Positions 24,295-33,774 of a stretch of 64,000 nt of DNA are shown here, in pieces; the stretch's first letter is position 1; each line of letters starts with the position of its first letter. The position numbers were made by a program, and so were the translations under genes. The notes under the pieces are model-generated. The model saw nothing but the letters and a program-made list of their open reading frames with translations, made no database searches and was not told the origin of the DNA. This DNA is from Ornithinimicrobium cavernae (GTDB lineage Bacteria > Actinomycetota > Actinomycetes > Actinomycetales > Dermatophilaceae). The stretch covers positions 1 through 64,000 of the forward strand of contig NZ_QDDJ01000019.1 in assembly GCF_003121625.1 (NCBI RefSeq). Direction: 5' to 3'.

Positions 24295-26335
24295 GGCCCA
24301 GGCGCTCCAGCAGGTGGGACTCGTCCGGGTCCGCGCCGCGGAAGCGACGGTAGGTGTCCATGGCCTCCAGCGAGCCGGCTGGCGCGAGCAGGCTGCGCCG
24401 GAACGTCTCGCCGGCCTCGCGGGACAGGCCGCCGTTCGCGCGGAACCACGCGACCGAGTCGGCGTCCATCACCTCGGACCACAGGTAGGAGTAGTAGCCC
24501 GCGGAGTAGCCACCGGAGAAGATGTGCGCGAAGTAGCTGGAGCGGTAGCGCGGTGGGATCAGCGGGAAGGCCACGCCCGCCCGCTCCAGCGCCGCGGCCT
24601 CGAACCCCTCGACGCCGGAGCCGTCCTCGGGCAGCTCGTGCAGCGGGCTCTGGTGCCAGGCCTGGTCGAGCAGCATGGCCTTGAGGAGCTCGAGCGTGTG
24701 GTAGCCGGTCTCCTGCCGGGAGGCGACGAGCGCGTCGACCCACTCGGCGGGGACCGGCTCTCCCGTCTCGTGGTGGCGGGCGTAGCGCGCCAGCAGTGAC
24801 GGCTCCCAGGCCCAGATCTCGTTGACCTGGCTGGGGAACTCCACGAAGTCGCGCGGGACCGCGGTGCCCGACCTCGAGGGGTAGCGCACGTCCGACAGCA
24901 GGCCGTGCAGGTCGTGACCGAACTCGTGGAAGAGGGTGATCACGTTGGACCACGTCATCAGGCTCGGCGAGCCGGGCGCCGGCGGTGGCACGTTGCACGT
25001 GTTGGTCACGACCGGCAGGTCACCGGTCAGGTGCGCCTGCTTGACCAGCGAGGTCATCCAGGCGCCGCCCTTCTTGGTCGGGCGCGTGTAGGGGTCGATG
25101 ACGACAGCGCCGAGGGCGGTGCCGTCCTCCTCGCGGACCTCGAAGACGCGGGCCTCGTCGGTGTAGCCGACCAGCTCCGGCCGCTCGTGGAAGGTGATCC
25201 CGTAGAGGGCGGTCGCCGCGGCGAACACGCCCTCGGTCAGCACCCGCTCGAACTCGAGGTAGGGCTTCAGCTGGTCGGTGTCGAAGCTGTTCTCGGCGGC
25301 CTCCCGGGCGGCGAGGAGCTGCCAGTCCCACGGCTCGAGTGTTGCTGAGGGGTCGGTCGCCTGCAGGCGCCGCTGGAGCACCTGCGCCTCCCGCTCGGCG
25401 ATCCGCACGACTCCGGGTGCCAGCCGGCCGAGCAGTCCGTTGACCGCGTCCGTGGTCCGGGCGCAGGTGGTCTCGTGCGAGTATGCGGCGTGGTGGGGGT
25501 AGCCGAGCAGCCTCGCCCGCTCGTCGCGGAGCCGGGCGAGCCGCACGAGGGTGTCGCGGGTGTCGTGCTCACCGGTGAGGCCCCGGGCCACCGAGGCCTG
25601 GTAGATCCGCTGCCGCAGTGCCCGGTCCTCGAGCACGTCGAGGAGCGGCTGTCCGGACGTGTTGACGACGGGGACGAGCCAGCCGTCGAGCCCCGCGTCG
25701 CTCGCTGCGGCGGCCAGCGTGGCCTTCTCGTCCTCGGACAGTCCGGCGAGCTCGGCCTCGTCGCTCACGTGCACGGCGGCGGCGTTGCGGCCGGCGGTGA
25801 CCGTCTGCTCGAACTCGACCGACAGGCTGGCCAGCTCGCTGTTGAGCTCCCGCAAGCGCTGCTGCTCGTCCTCCGCCAGGGTGATGCCGCCTCGCTCGTA
25901 GTCGATGAGTCGCTTCTCGAGGTTGTAGGCATCCTGCTCGTCCAGCTCGATCTCCCCGCGCCCGGCGCGGTCGGCGAGAGCCCGGAGCCGGTCGTACAGA
26001 CCACGGTGCAACAGGATGCTGTCGGTGTGCGCTGCCATCCGCGGGGAGAGGTCGGCCATGATCGCCTCACGCTCGGGTGTCGTGTCCGCCGAGCGCGCGA
26101 CCCAGAACGCGGCGACGGTCCGCTCGAGCGTCGCACCACTGCGCTCCCAGGCGTGCAGCACGTTCTCGACCGTGGGTGGCGACTGGTCCGCGGCGATCGC
26201 CTCGAGCTCGGCGAGCTGTTCCCGCATCCCGGTGTCCGCGGCCTCACGCACGTGGTCATCGGTGAGTGACGCGTAGTCGGGCAGACCGAACGGCAGTGTG
26301 GACGGCGACAGCAGCGGATTCCCCATGCGGTTCAT
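24284..26335 (-). CDS. M3-family zinc metallopeptidase (peptidyl-dipeptidase Dcp/oligopeptidase A-like)
   Basis: Cytoplasmic oligopeptide-degrading enzyme of 683 aa from ATG 26335 (26326 is an equally good alternative). The zinc site HEFGHDLHGLLSD is the M3 HExxH variant HEFGH; the third ligand Glu lies in the following FVEFPSQVNEIWAWEP segment. FSGGYSAGYYSYLWSEVMDAD and RYRSSYFAHIF near the C-terminus are Dcp-type substrate-binding motifs. Length matches Dcp/OpdA (about 680). It is divergent from the phosphotransferase gene with a short promoter gap. Confidence 0.94.
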   Translation of the reverse strand: MNRMGNPLLSPSTLPFGLPDYASLTDDHVREAADTGMREQLAELEAIAADQSPPTVENVLHAWERSGATLERTVAAFWVARSADTTPEREAIMADLSPRMAAHTDSILLHRGLYDRLRALADRAGRGEIELDEQDAYNLEKRLIDYERGGITLAEDEQQRLRELNSELASLSVEFEQTVTAGRNAAAVHVSDEAELAGLSEDEKATLAAAASDAGLDGWLVPVVNTSGQPLLDVLEDRALRQRIYQASVARGLTGEHDTRDTLVRLARLRDERARLLGYPHHAAYSHETTCARTTDAVNGLLGRLAPGVVRIAEREAQVLQRRLQATDPSATLEPWDWQLLAAREAAENSFDTDQLKPYLEFERVLTEGVFAAATALYGITFHERPELVGYTDEARVFEVREEDGTALGAVVIDPYTRPTKKGGAWMTSLVKQAHLTGDLPVVTNTCNVPPPAPGSPSLMTWSNVITLFHEFGHDLHGLLSDVRYPSRSGTAVPRDFVEFPSQVNEIWAWEPSLLARYARHHETGEPVPAEWVDALVASRQETGYHTLELLKAMLLDQAWHQSPLHELPEDGSGVEGFEAAALERAGVAFPLIPPRYRSSYFAHIFSGGYSAGYYSYLWSEVMDADSVAWFRANGGLSREAGETFRRSLLAPAGSLEAMDTYRRFRGADPDESHLLERLGLTD

Positions 26336-26413
26336 TTGATCACTATCGCCACGCAGGACGGCACTCGGCCCGCTGTGGGCTGCGGCGCTCACCGGTCGAT
26401 GTCACGATGGGGT

Positions 26414-27352
26414 ATGCCCGACGTCGTGCTCACACCGGAGGAACTGACCGCCCGCACCACGGTGGCCACAGAGGCCGCGTTCAACGCCGCCACCGACCTC
26501 GGCCTCCTGGTCGAGGAGACGCGGGTGCTCCACGATGCCTTCTCGCTCGTGCTGCACCTGCACCCCTCGCCGGTGGTGGTGCGGATCCCGCTCGTGCTGC
26601 CTCCGGGGACCACCCCGGAGGCCCTCGTCCTGCGGCAACGTCGCGAGCTCGATGTCGCGGACTGGTTGGCACGAGAGGGTGTCCCGGCAGTCCGACCCTC
26701 GCCCCTGGTGCCCCTGGACCCGGTGCGCGAGGACGACTTCACGATGACGTTCTGGGAGCTGGTGGACGTCGCCGAGGACCACGAGCCGTATGCCGCTGCC
26801 GACCACGCCGTGTGCGCGGCGCTGCACGCGGCGCTCGCCGCCTACCCGGGTGTCCTGCCCTTCCTCTCCCCGTTCAACGAGGGGCTTCCGGCGATGATGG
26901 AGGCGCTCGAGGGGTCGCCGCACCTGACCGACGACGATCTTGACCGCGCCCATGCCGAGTGGCACGCGCTGCAGCCGGTGCTCTCCAGCGCGAAGGCGTT
27001 CCGCGAGCGGTTCCCCGAGGCCGACCTGCAGCCGATCCAGGGTGACGCGCCGTCCCACAACGTCATCAGGTCGACCAAGGGCCTGGTCTTCGGCGACTTC
27101 GAGGACGTCTGCCTGGGACCGGTCGAGTGGGACCTCGCGGGCCACGGCCCCGAGGCGGCCGCCGCCTATGACGAGGCCGCGGGCCCGCTGGGCATGCGCA
27201 CCATCGACCCCGACGTGCAGCGTGTGATGGACGCCGCGCGCAGCCTGCAGGCGGTGGCCAGCTTCTCGCTGGTGCCGCAGCTGCCGGTCCTCGAGCAGGG
27301 ACTGCAGCTCCCGCTCCGCGCCTGGCGCGAGTCCCCGCCGCTGGTCCTTTAA
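26414..27352 (+). CDS. Phosphotransferase of the aminoglycoside-phosphotransferase/APH fold
   Basis: Kinase-like protein of 312 aa from ATG 26414; an open frame from 26336 adds a weak, unconserved N-terminus. The catalytic-loop segment is LQPIQGDAPSHNVI (H/QGDxxxxN; the usual His is Gln) and the metal-binding segment is VFGDFEDVCLGPVEWDLA (DFE). The N-lobe VVVRIPLVLPP lacks an obvious ATP-binding Lys. The family phosphorylates aminoglycosides, choline, sugars or homoserine; no resistance role is claimed. It is isolated between M3 and yjiH genes and followed by a hairpin. Confidence 0.82.
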   Translation: MPDVVLTPEELTARTTVATEAAFNAATDLGLLVEETRVLHDAFSLVLHLHPSPVVVRIPLVLPPGTTPEALVLRQRRELDVADWLAREGVPAVRPSPLVPLDPVREDDFTMTFWELVDVAEDHEPYAAADHAVCAALHAALAAYPGVLPFLSPFNEGLPAMMEALEGSPHLTDDDLDRAHAEWHALQPVLSSAKAFRERFPEADLQPIQGDAPSHNVIRSTKGLVFGDFEDVCLGPVEWDLAGHGPEAAAAYDEAAGPLGMRTIDPDVQRVMDAARSLQAVASFSLVPQLPVLEQGLQLPLRAWRESPPLVL

Positions 27353-27356
27353 CCGG

Positions 27357-27386
27357 CCCCGGCACCGGCAGCGCGCAGTGCCGGGG
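27357..27386. terminator. Hairpin between the convergent phosphotransferase and yjiH genes
   Basis: CCCCGGCAC (27357-27365) pairs with GTGCCGGGG (27378-27386) around a 12-base loop. It sits in the 44-bp gap between two convergent stops. There is no T-run, so it is a plausible but unproven bidirectional terminator. Confidence 0.55.
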
Positions 27387-27396
27387 CACCGCCGCC

Positions 27397-28728
27397 TCAG
27401 AACAGCAGCAGGGCGAACGGGATCGTGACGATCAGAGTCAGCACCACGCGCTCGAACCAGATGACGACCATCCGACCCACCGAGATCGGGATCTCCGTGG
27501 CCACCACGCAGGGCACCAGCGCCGAGAAGAAGATGATCTGACTGACCGAGGTCACGGCGATGACGAACTTGGTGGCCATTGCCGACTCGGCGACCAGGAG
27601 CGCGGGCAGGAACATCTCGGAGATGCCGAGGGCCGAGGCCTTGGCCACCAGGAGGGGCTCTGGGACCTGCAGCGCCCAGGTGATCGGGTAGAAGAGGTAA
27701 CCGAGGATGTCGAAGACCGGGGTGAACTCCGCCAGCACCAGTCCGAGCAGCCCGATCGAGAGGATCGAGGGCAGGATGGCCATCGCCATGACCAGCCCGT
27801 CCTTGAGGTTGTCCCAGATGTTCCGTGCCAGACCGGGAGCCCGGGCGACGGTGTGACCGGCCTCCGTCCACGCGTGCCTGATCCGGCCGCCGGTGACCTT
27901 CTGCTCCGGGTCCGGTGTCGCTCCCGGGTAGTACTCGTCCGGGACAGTGCGCAGCGGCGGCAGCCACACGGTGATCGCGGTGACCAGGAAGGTGATCACC
28001 AGGGTGGACCAGAAGTACAGGTTCCAGTGGCCCATCAGGCCCAGGGTGTTGGCCACCACCACCATGAAGGTCGCGGACACCGTGGAGAACCCGGTGGCGA
28101 TGATCGCGGCCTCGCGGGCGGTGTAGCGCCCCTCCTTGTAGACCCGGTTGGTGATGAGCAGCGCCAGCGAGTAGCTCCCGACGAACGAGGCGACGGCGTC
28201 GATCGCCGAGCGCCCCGGCGTCTTGAAGACCGGTCGCATGATCGGCTGCACCAGCACCCCGACGAACTCCATGAGGCCGTACCCGACCAGCAGGGCCAGG
28301 AACACGGCACCGATCGGCACGAGCAGGCCCACCGGGATGACCAGGCTGTTGAGCAGGAACGGCCCCATGTTGTCGGCGAAGAGCCAGGCAGGCCCGACCT
28401 CGAGGACGAGCATGAACCCGACGACCATCCCCAGCACCTTGAGGACGGAGAAGACCTTGCTGACGACCGACGTGTTCCACGTGCCCGACACGAACGGGTA
28501 GACCGCACCCGCGACCAGCACCAGCAGCGCGAAGTAGGGCAGCACCCCGGGCACGTTGTCGCGCAGCCAGGTGACCATGTGGTCCAGCGGGATGGAGCTC
28601 TTGCCGTTCACCGTGATCGGCACGAAGAACATGAAGGCGCCGATGGCGCTGTAGACGAAGAACTTCCACATCGCGGGCCTCCCCGCGACACCGGTCTCCG
28701 AGGCCACTGTTCCCTGGTCCGTGCTCAT
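27397..28728 (-). CDS. YjiH-family membrane protein with nucleoside-recognition (Gate) domain
   Basis: Polytopic membrane protein of 443 aa with about ten helices. AMWKFFVYSAIGAFMFFVPITVNGKSSIPLDHM at the N-terminus and VGYGLMEFVGVLVQPIMRPVFKTPGRSAIDAVASFVGSYS in the middle are Gate/YjiH-type segments. The second Gate half includes LGISEMFLPALLVAES and ITSVSQIIFFSALVPCVVATEIP-like sequence. The family is of unknown transport function in most bacteria. GGAGGCGTGGC-type purines precede the ATG. It lies downstream of the S8 subtilase gene but is separated from it by a strong hairpin. Confidence 0.88.
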   Translation of the reverse strand: MSTDQGTVASETGVAGRPAMWKFFVYSAIGAFMFFVPITVNGKSSIPLDHMVTWLRDNVPGVLPYFALLVLVAGAVYPFVSGTWNTSVVSKVFSVLKVLGMVVGFMLVLEVGPAWLFADNMGPFLLNSLVIPVGLLVPIGAVFLALLVGYGLMEFVGVLVQPIMRPVFKTPGRSAIDAVASFVGSYSLALLITNRVYKEGRYTAREAAIIATGFSTVSATFMVVVANTLGLMGHWNLYFWSTLVITFLVTAITVWLPPLRTVPDEYYPGATPDPEQKVTGGRIRHAWTEAGHTVARAPGLARNIWDNLKDGLVMAMAILPSILSIGLLGLVLAEFTPVFDILGYLFYPITWALQVPEPLLVAKASALGISEMFLPALLVAESAMATKFVIAVTSVSQIIFFSALVPCVVATEIPISVGRMVVIWFERVVLTLIVTIPFALLLF

Positions 28729-28798
28729 GCCACGCCTCCTTGCGTATGCCGTGGGTCAGGTTCCTGATCATCCTCCCGATGGGGGTGGTGGTCCAGAG

Positions 28799-28831
28799 GC
28801 GCGCCCGCCGGCTGGGGGCCGGCGGGCGCGC
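28799..28831 (-). terminator. Strong GC hairpin after the S8 subtilase gene
   Basis: A perfect 14-bp stem, GCGCGCCCGCCGGC (28799-28812) against 28818-28831, loop TGGGG. It lies between the leftward subtilase stop (28859) and the leftward yjiH start (28728). There is no U-run, as is common for high-GC actinobacterial terminators. Confidence 0.75.
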
Positions 28832-28858
28832 AGGGTGCTCGGGACAGGTGGGCCCGGG

Positions 28859-31353
28859 TTACCGGTAGGCCTCCATGAAGCGTCCCGAGGCCACCGCGAA
28901 GGCAGCGCGCGAGACCGGCCTGTCGCCGTCGAAGAACGCGTGGAGCGTCGGCTGCAGGTCGAAGGGTCCCTGCGTGACGGTGAAACGCGCGTTGATCATC
29001 CCCTCGTCCAGCGCGAGCTGGACGTAACCGGGGTGCACCGCGCCGATCGTGCCGGGATCCTCGATGGGGATCCGCTGGCCGTCGTGGAAGACGCTGAGCT
29101 CACCGCTGAAGCTGCGTGCCTCCTCCTGCCGGCCCGTGCTCTGCACCAGTGAGTACGCCAGCGCCGCGCGGGTCACCGCGCCCCTGGGCCGGAACGCCCC
29201 GGACACCGGCTGCACCACGGCGTCCTGCGACTGACCGGCGTCGGGCAGCGCCCCGCCGGGAGTGCCGACCGCCTCGGCGAACGGCGCCAGCGGCGAGGTG
29301 GCCCTGACGTCGGAGAAGGACGACCCGCCCGCGAGGGGCAGCGCCTGGCGGATGCTCTGGCCCATGACCAGGAACTGCGCCAGGTCGGACCTGGTCAGGT
29401 CGGCGTCGGGGCGGAACCGACCGTCCTGGTCGCTGTCGACCAGCCGGTTGGCCACGGCGTACTCGATGGCCTGACGGCCGGGGTGCCCGGCGATGTCCGT
29501 CAGGCCCGTGTAGCCGCCGCCCAGCAGCAGGGAGATCTCGCCACTGACCTCTCCGGGCAGCCCGTAACCGTTGGTGACCTTGGCAGGGTCGAGCCCCGTG
29601 CCCGACACGGACCCGATGCCGCGCGCGGTCACGGTCCACGTGCCCGGCTTGCCGGGAGCCCCGGTCGTCACCGTGTCGCCCAGGGCGGGCAGGGCGATCG
29701 AGGAGCTGTACCGGGTGCCCTCGGGGTCGATCAGCACCAGTGCCAGGGTGTTCGCCCCGATGACGGCGCGCACGGCCACCCAGGCGACGTCCGGTGCGAC
29801 CGTGAACGTCTTCTCCCCGGTCGGCCCGACCGGGGAGAAGGTGAACGAGAACGCCGACGTCTCGCCCGGGACCAGGATGGCGTCCGCGTTGAAGGTGCGC
29901 CGCTGGTTGACGGTCGAACCCCATCCGTCGCGGGTCCCGGAGGCCTCGGCCAGTGCCGCGTAGGCGTTCACGTAACCCGCTCCCGCCTCCCACGGGAGCC
30001 GGCCGGTCATGTTGGTCGCGGTGCGCTGCAGGAGGTCGGCGACCTCGTCCGGGGTGAGCCCGGGGGCGGCCTCCAGGATCAGCGCGACGATCCCGGCCAC
30101 GTGCGGGGTGGCCATCGAGGTGCCGCTCATCTGGGTGTAGAAGGCCAGCTGACCCGGGCTGAGGGCGGCGGCGTCCTGCTCAGCGGCGGGGCGGGCAGGA
30201 GGCCGGCGGAGTCGCGCACCGAGATGACGTCGACGCCCGTGGCGACGACGTCGGGCTGGTTGCGGTAGACCCAGGACGTGCCGTCGGGCATCGTGAAGGT
30301 CCCGCTCTCGCCGCGCTTGCCGCGCGAGGAGAAGTCGGCGAGCCGGCCGTCCTTCTCGCCCGCACCGACGGAGATGACCCAGGGCGCCTGCGAGTAGGGG
30401 TTGTGCGTGTCCTCCCCGGGCCCGTCGTTGCCGGCGGCGAAGACACTGACGATCCCGCGCTTGTAGAGCTCGTAGGAGGCGACGTTGACCGGGTGCGTCG
30501 GGTCGAACGGGCCCGAGCTGCCCCAGGAGTTGCTGGTGACGCGGATGGGGTCGGCGAACCGGAACTGGTTGACCGCCGCGTAGTCCAGGCCTCCCACGGC
30601 GTCGAGGATGAACAGCACCGCACCGGAGCCGTAGCCGATCAGCTTCGCCCCCGGGGCGACGCCGCGGTAGTAGCCGTTGGAGCGCGCGCCGGTGCCGCCG
30701 ACCGTGCCGGCGCAGTGGGTGCCGTGTCCGGAGCCGAGGTCGGTGTTCACGACGCCCTCGACGTAGGAGAGGGGCAGGATCCCCTGGCCGACGACCTCGT
30801 TGAGGACGTTCTGTGGGGCGAGGACGTTCTCGATGACGTGCGGGCCGAACTTCACGTCGTCGTGCGCGGCATCGATGCCGGAGTCGTTGACCAGCACGGT
30901 GACGCCCTTGCCGCTGAAGGGCAGGGTCCGGCCGAAGTCCTTGGGGTTGTCCACGGCGCGCCGCGCACCCGTGATCTCCCTCGAGTCGCTGTTGAAGTAG
31001 GTCAGCCGTGCGTTGTGGAAGACCGAGACGACGTCGTCGCGCGCGCACAGGCTCTCGACCTGAGCCGCAGTGGCGACCACACCGGCGATCGGCAGCGCAT
31101 GCATCAGGACCCCGGTGTCGATCCCAAGGGCGCTCAGGGCCCGGCTCTGCGTCGCCGTCGGTGGCCCCGACTGGCGGAAGGTGACGATCGCCTGCTGGGG
31201 CACGCCCGGCTGCGCGGCGAACAGCTCGGCGAGCTGTGGGTCGAGCCGCGCGCTCGGGGGCGTGGTGGCCAGGGCCTGGCCGAGCGGCAGGGAACCGGCA
31301 AACATGCTGGCTGCGGCCACGGCCGACAGCTTGAGGACAGTACGACGCTCCAT
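28859..31353 (-). pseudogene. Tat-exported S8 subtilisin-like protease with C-terminal SLH-like repeats, split by a one-base frameshift
   Basis: The N-terminal frame (31353 leftward) starts with a twin-arginine signal (MERRTVLKLSAVAAASMF). It carries the catalytic Asp (VTVLVNDSGID, D157), His (GSGHGTHCAG, H210) and the oxyanion Asn (FAAGNDGPG). Near 30190 it runs out of frame. The other frame continues with the catalytic Ser (SGTSMATPHVAG), a domain with FSFSPVGP-like beta segments, and one or two S-layer-homology-like repeats (AIEYAVANRLVDSDQDGRFRP...LTRSDLAQFLV) to 28859. Adding one C to the CCCC run (plus-strand GGGG, 30188-30191) restores LLPAPAAEQDAA and one 832-aa protein. Either a sequencing slip or a real inactivating mutation would explain this. 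An intact protein would be a surface-held protease. Confidence 0.85.
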
Positions 31354-31521
31354 TGCGTGTGTGCTCCGTCTGTGAGGGGCTGCTGGTCGGGGGACCAGGC
31401 GATCACCACCGGCGATCTCGCGAGGGTGACCATGCCATACCGGACACGCCGCCGCACGTCTGGCTCGCGCACCTGGTGGAAGAATGAACTCTGGTGGGAG
31501 AGTGGCGAGCCGGGCAGGCCC

Positions 31522-32577
31522 TCAGGGCAGCTCTGCGAAGGCTCGCTCGGCTGCGGCGCGGAGCCGCGGGCCGAAGTCGCCCAACGGCTCGGGCTCGAAC
31601 CGGGGCCGGCTGGCGCTGGGGCGCTTCCACGTGCCGATGACGACGCCGTTCTTGACCATGGTGGGGCGGAACATCCCGTTGTTGCCCGGGACGATGACCT
31701 CCGCGTGGGCCGGGGGGACGAGGAAGCTGCGGTCGGCGTAGCCCAGCACCAGCTCGTCGAAGCCCGGCAGCAGCATCAGCCGTCGTGCCTGCGCCCGGTG
31801 CTCCGCGAGCAGGTCGGGCAGATCCGGAGCCATGAGGTGCTCGGTGCCCTCGACCTGGATCGAGGCGAGGTGCGCCCGCGCGCCCTCGATGCCGACCCGG
31901 GTGTCGGCCAGGGTGAGCGAGCCCCACCGTGCCAGGTCGCGCTCGGTGCACGGTCCGTGGCTGGTGAAGAACCGGCGGGCCAGCTCGGCCAGCCCGTCCT
32001 CGCGGTCGAGCTCGTGGTGCTCGGGCACGTGCTCGTGCAGCAGCACGATCAGCTGCTCCGTGCCCTGCATCGGGCCGAGCACGAGCAGGGCCTCCTGGCA
32101 CAGCTGGCCCAGGAGGTGGATGCCCGCCTGCGGGTGGGAGCCCAGGCCGGCCGCGGACCACGCACCGAGGAGCTCGCTCCGGGACACGGCGCGGCCACTG
32201 ACCACCTCGAGGGCGATCTCCCGCGCGGTCGCGATGGTCGCGTCGTCGATGCCGAGCTGCCTGCGGCGTGCGCCGCCGGTGTGGACCCTCCGGGGCGACG
32301 TCACCGCCAGCATCCAGCCCAGGTCCGCGCCCGGCACCAGGTGGAGGGTGCCGCGCATCGGCCAGGACCGCACCAGCTCGCCGGCGTCCAGGGCCGCGAC
32401 CACGCCGGCGCGGGTGCCACCCGCCACGCGCAGGGCGACGGATGTCAGGGCCCCGGGCAGGTCCTGCGCCTGGGCCGCGCCCAGGTGGCGCACCACCTCC
32501 AGCGGGCTGGCGCGTCGGGGCCCCGCCAGCCCCTGTGCCACGATCCGCAGCAGCGCGACCTCCCTGCCCGACCACAT
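31522..32577 (-). CDS. Winged-helix DNA-binding protein of the AlkZ/YcaQ DNA-glycosylase family
   Basis: A 351-aa protein from ATG 32577 ([10 protein letters not shown]); the open frame runs to 32700 without conserved sequence. [13 protein letters not shown] carries the QxQD motif near the N-terminus used by AlkZ-like glycosylases. It continues with [37 protein letters not shown] and the terminal [16 protein letters not shown]...[19 protein letters not shown], all typical of the HTH_42 family. Members remove alkylated or cross-linked bases; in streptomycetes AlkZ protects producers against azinomycin. No biosynthetic cluster is nearby, so general repair is more likely. It is divergent from the small genes at 32760. 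Confidence 0.85.
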   Translation of the reverse strand: MWSGREVALLRIVAQGLAGPRRASPLEVVRHLGAAQAQDLPGALTSVALRVAGGTRAGVVAALDAGELVRSWPMRGTLHLVPGADLGWMLAVTSPRRVHTGGARRRQLGIDDATIATAREIALEVVSGRAVSRSELLGAWSAAGLGSHPQAGIHLLGQLCQEALLVLGPMQGTEQLIVLLHEHVPEHHELDREDGLAELARRFFTSHGPCTERDLARWGSLTLADTRVGIEGARAHLASIQVEGTEHLMAPDLPDLLAEHRAQARRLMLLPGFDELVLGYADRSFLVPPAHAEVIVPGNNGMFRPTMVKNGVVIGTWKRPSASRPRFEPEPLGDFGPRLRAAAERAFAELP

Positions 32578-32759
32578 GCCGACGAGTATGCCGTCACGCA
32601 CCGACACCCGTCCCTCACCCCGGTCCCCGGCCGGAGACCGGGGGTCAGACCCCGCGCCGGGCCGGTCGGCGCCCTGCCACGAGCAGGTGCGCGACGGCAT
32701 ACCCGGTCGTAGTTTGGAGGGGTCCGCCGCAGCGTGGCGGAGAACCCGAAGGAGGCTCC

Positions 32760-33017
32760 ATGAGTGAGAACTCGATCAAGGACGAGGAGATGTACGAGTC
32801 GCTCCGGGAGGAGGGCAACTCCAAGGAGAAGGCTGCCCGCATCAGCAACGCGGCGGCCGCGGAGGGCCGTGACACCGTCGGCAGCCGCGGGGGCGAGGCG
32901 GAGAACTACGAGGACCGCACCGTCGAGGAGCTGAAGGACCGGGCCAAGGAGCTCGGCATCGAGGGCTACAGCGACATGAAGAAGGACGAGCTGATCGACG
33001 CGCTGAGGTCGCATTGA
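32760..33017 (+). CDS. Small acidic protein with Rho N-terminal-like C-terminus (DUF7218-type)
   Basis: An 85-aa hydrophilic protein. The first half ([29 protein letters not shown]) is the conserved region of a small actinobacterial family. The last 35 residues ([31 protein letters not shown]) match the Rho-N/SAP helix-extended-loop-helix often seen in nucleic-acid-binding proteins. GAAGGAGGC precedes ATG 32760. The stop overlaps the TTG start of the DUF6328 gene (TTGA). Probable nucleic-acid-associated or stress protein; exact role unknown. Confidence 0.82.
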   Translation: MSENSIKDEEMYESLREEGNSKEKAARISNAAAAEGRDTVGSRGGEAENYEDRTVEELKDRAKELGIEGYSDMKKDELIDALRSH

Positions 33018-33559
33018 CCGACCCGCCGGACGGCCGGCAGGAGCGGGACGAACGACCCTCAGCGGACGACCGGGACGACTCGGACGACGCCGGGCACGTC
33101 GAGAAGGGGCGGCACGAGACGGACCAGGAGCGCTACGACCGCAACTGGGTCGAGCTGCTCCAGGAGATCCGGGTGACCCAGATGGGCACCCAGATCATGA
33201 CCGGCTTCCTGCTGGCCGCGGCCTTCCAGGACCGTATGCGTGACCTGACAGCGTTCCAGCTCACCGTCTACCTGGTCCTGGTCGTCCTGGGCGTCACCAC
33301 CACCGCGCTCGGGCTGGCGCCGGTCAGCCTGCACCGCGCCCTGTTCCGGCGCCGGATGAAGCGCGAGACCGTGGAGCTCGGGCACCGGATCCTGCGCGTC
33401 GTGATCGCCGGTGTCGTCCTCATGCTCGCGGGCACGGCCGTGCTCATCTTCGACATGGTCCTCGGCACGGTGCCGGCGGTCAGCATCGGTGTCGCCGTGC
33501 TCCTCGGGGCCGCCGTCTTCTACGTCTTCACCCGGCGGCTGGCGCGGCACCAGGTCTGA
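33014..33559 (+). CDS. DUF6328 membrane protein
   Basis: A 181-aa protein with an acidic N-terminus (about 40 residues rich in Asp, Glu, Arg) followed by [25 protein letters not shown], the hallmark of the DUF6328 family, and four hydrophobic segments. Translation begins at TTG 33014 overlapping the preceding stop, so it depends on coupling to the upstream small gene. The family is widespread in actinobacteria and has no known function. Confidence 0.82.
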   Translation: MTDPPDGRQERDERPSADDRDDSDDAGHVEKGRHETDQERYDRNWVELLQEIRVTQMGTQIMTGFLLAAAFQDRMRDLTAFQLTVYLVLVVLGVTTTALGLAPVSLHRALFRRRMKRETVELGHRILRVVIAGVVLMLAGTAVLIFDMVLGTVPAVSIGVAVLLGAAVFYVFTRRLARHQV

Positions 33560-33754
33560 GACGGAGGTGCCCAGGGGCGGGACACCCCTGGTGTCGGTGG
33601 TCAGGCGACGCCGTTGACTGGCGTACACTGGTCGCAGCACCCCGATCCGTCTTGCCGCGGGCTGCCTGCAGTGCGATCACGATTTCAGTGCCGCTGCGCC
33701 CTCACTCTCTGCAACGAGGCAGTGACTGGCGCGATGGGTGAGACACCACTTTTC

Positions 33755-33774
33755 AGACTCGGAGTCTCCCTGTG
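33755..33774 (+). promoter_or_regulatory. Hairpin overlapping the ribosome binding site of the DEAD-box helicase gene
   Basis: AGACT (33755-33759) pairs with AGTCT (33763-33767) around CGG. The only Shine-Dalgarno-like GGAG (33761-33764) sits in the loop and 3' arm, seven bases before GTG 33772. The weak 5-bp stem could mask the site and open with temperature or with a helicase, which suits cold-shock or autoregulated helicase genes. The rest of the 33560-33754 gap shows only a TACACT -10-like hexamer at 33624-33629. Confidence 0.4.
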
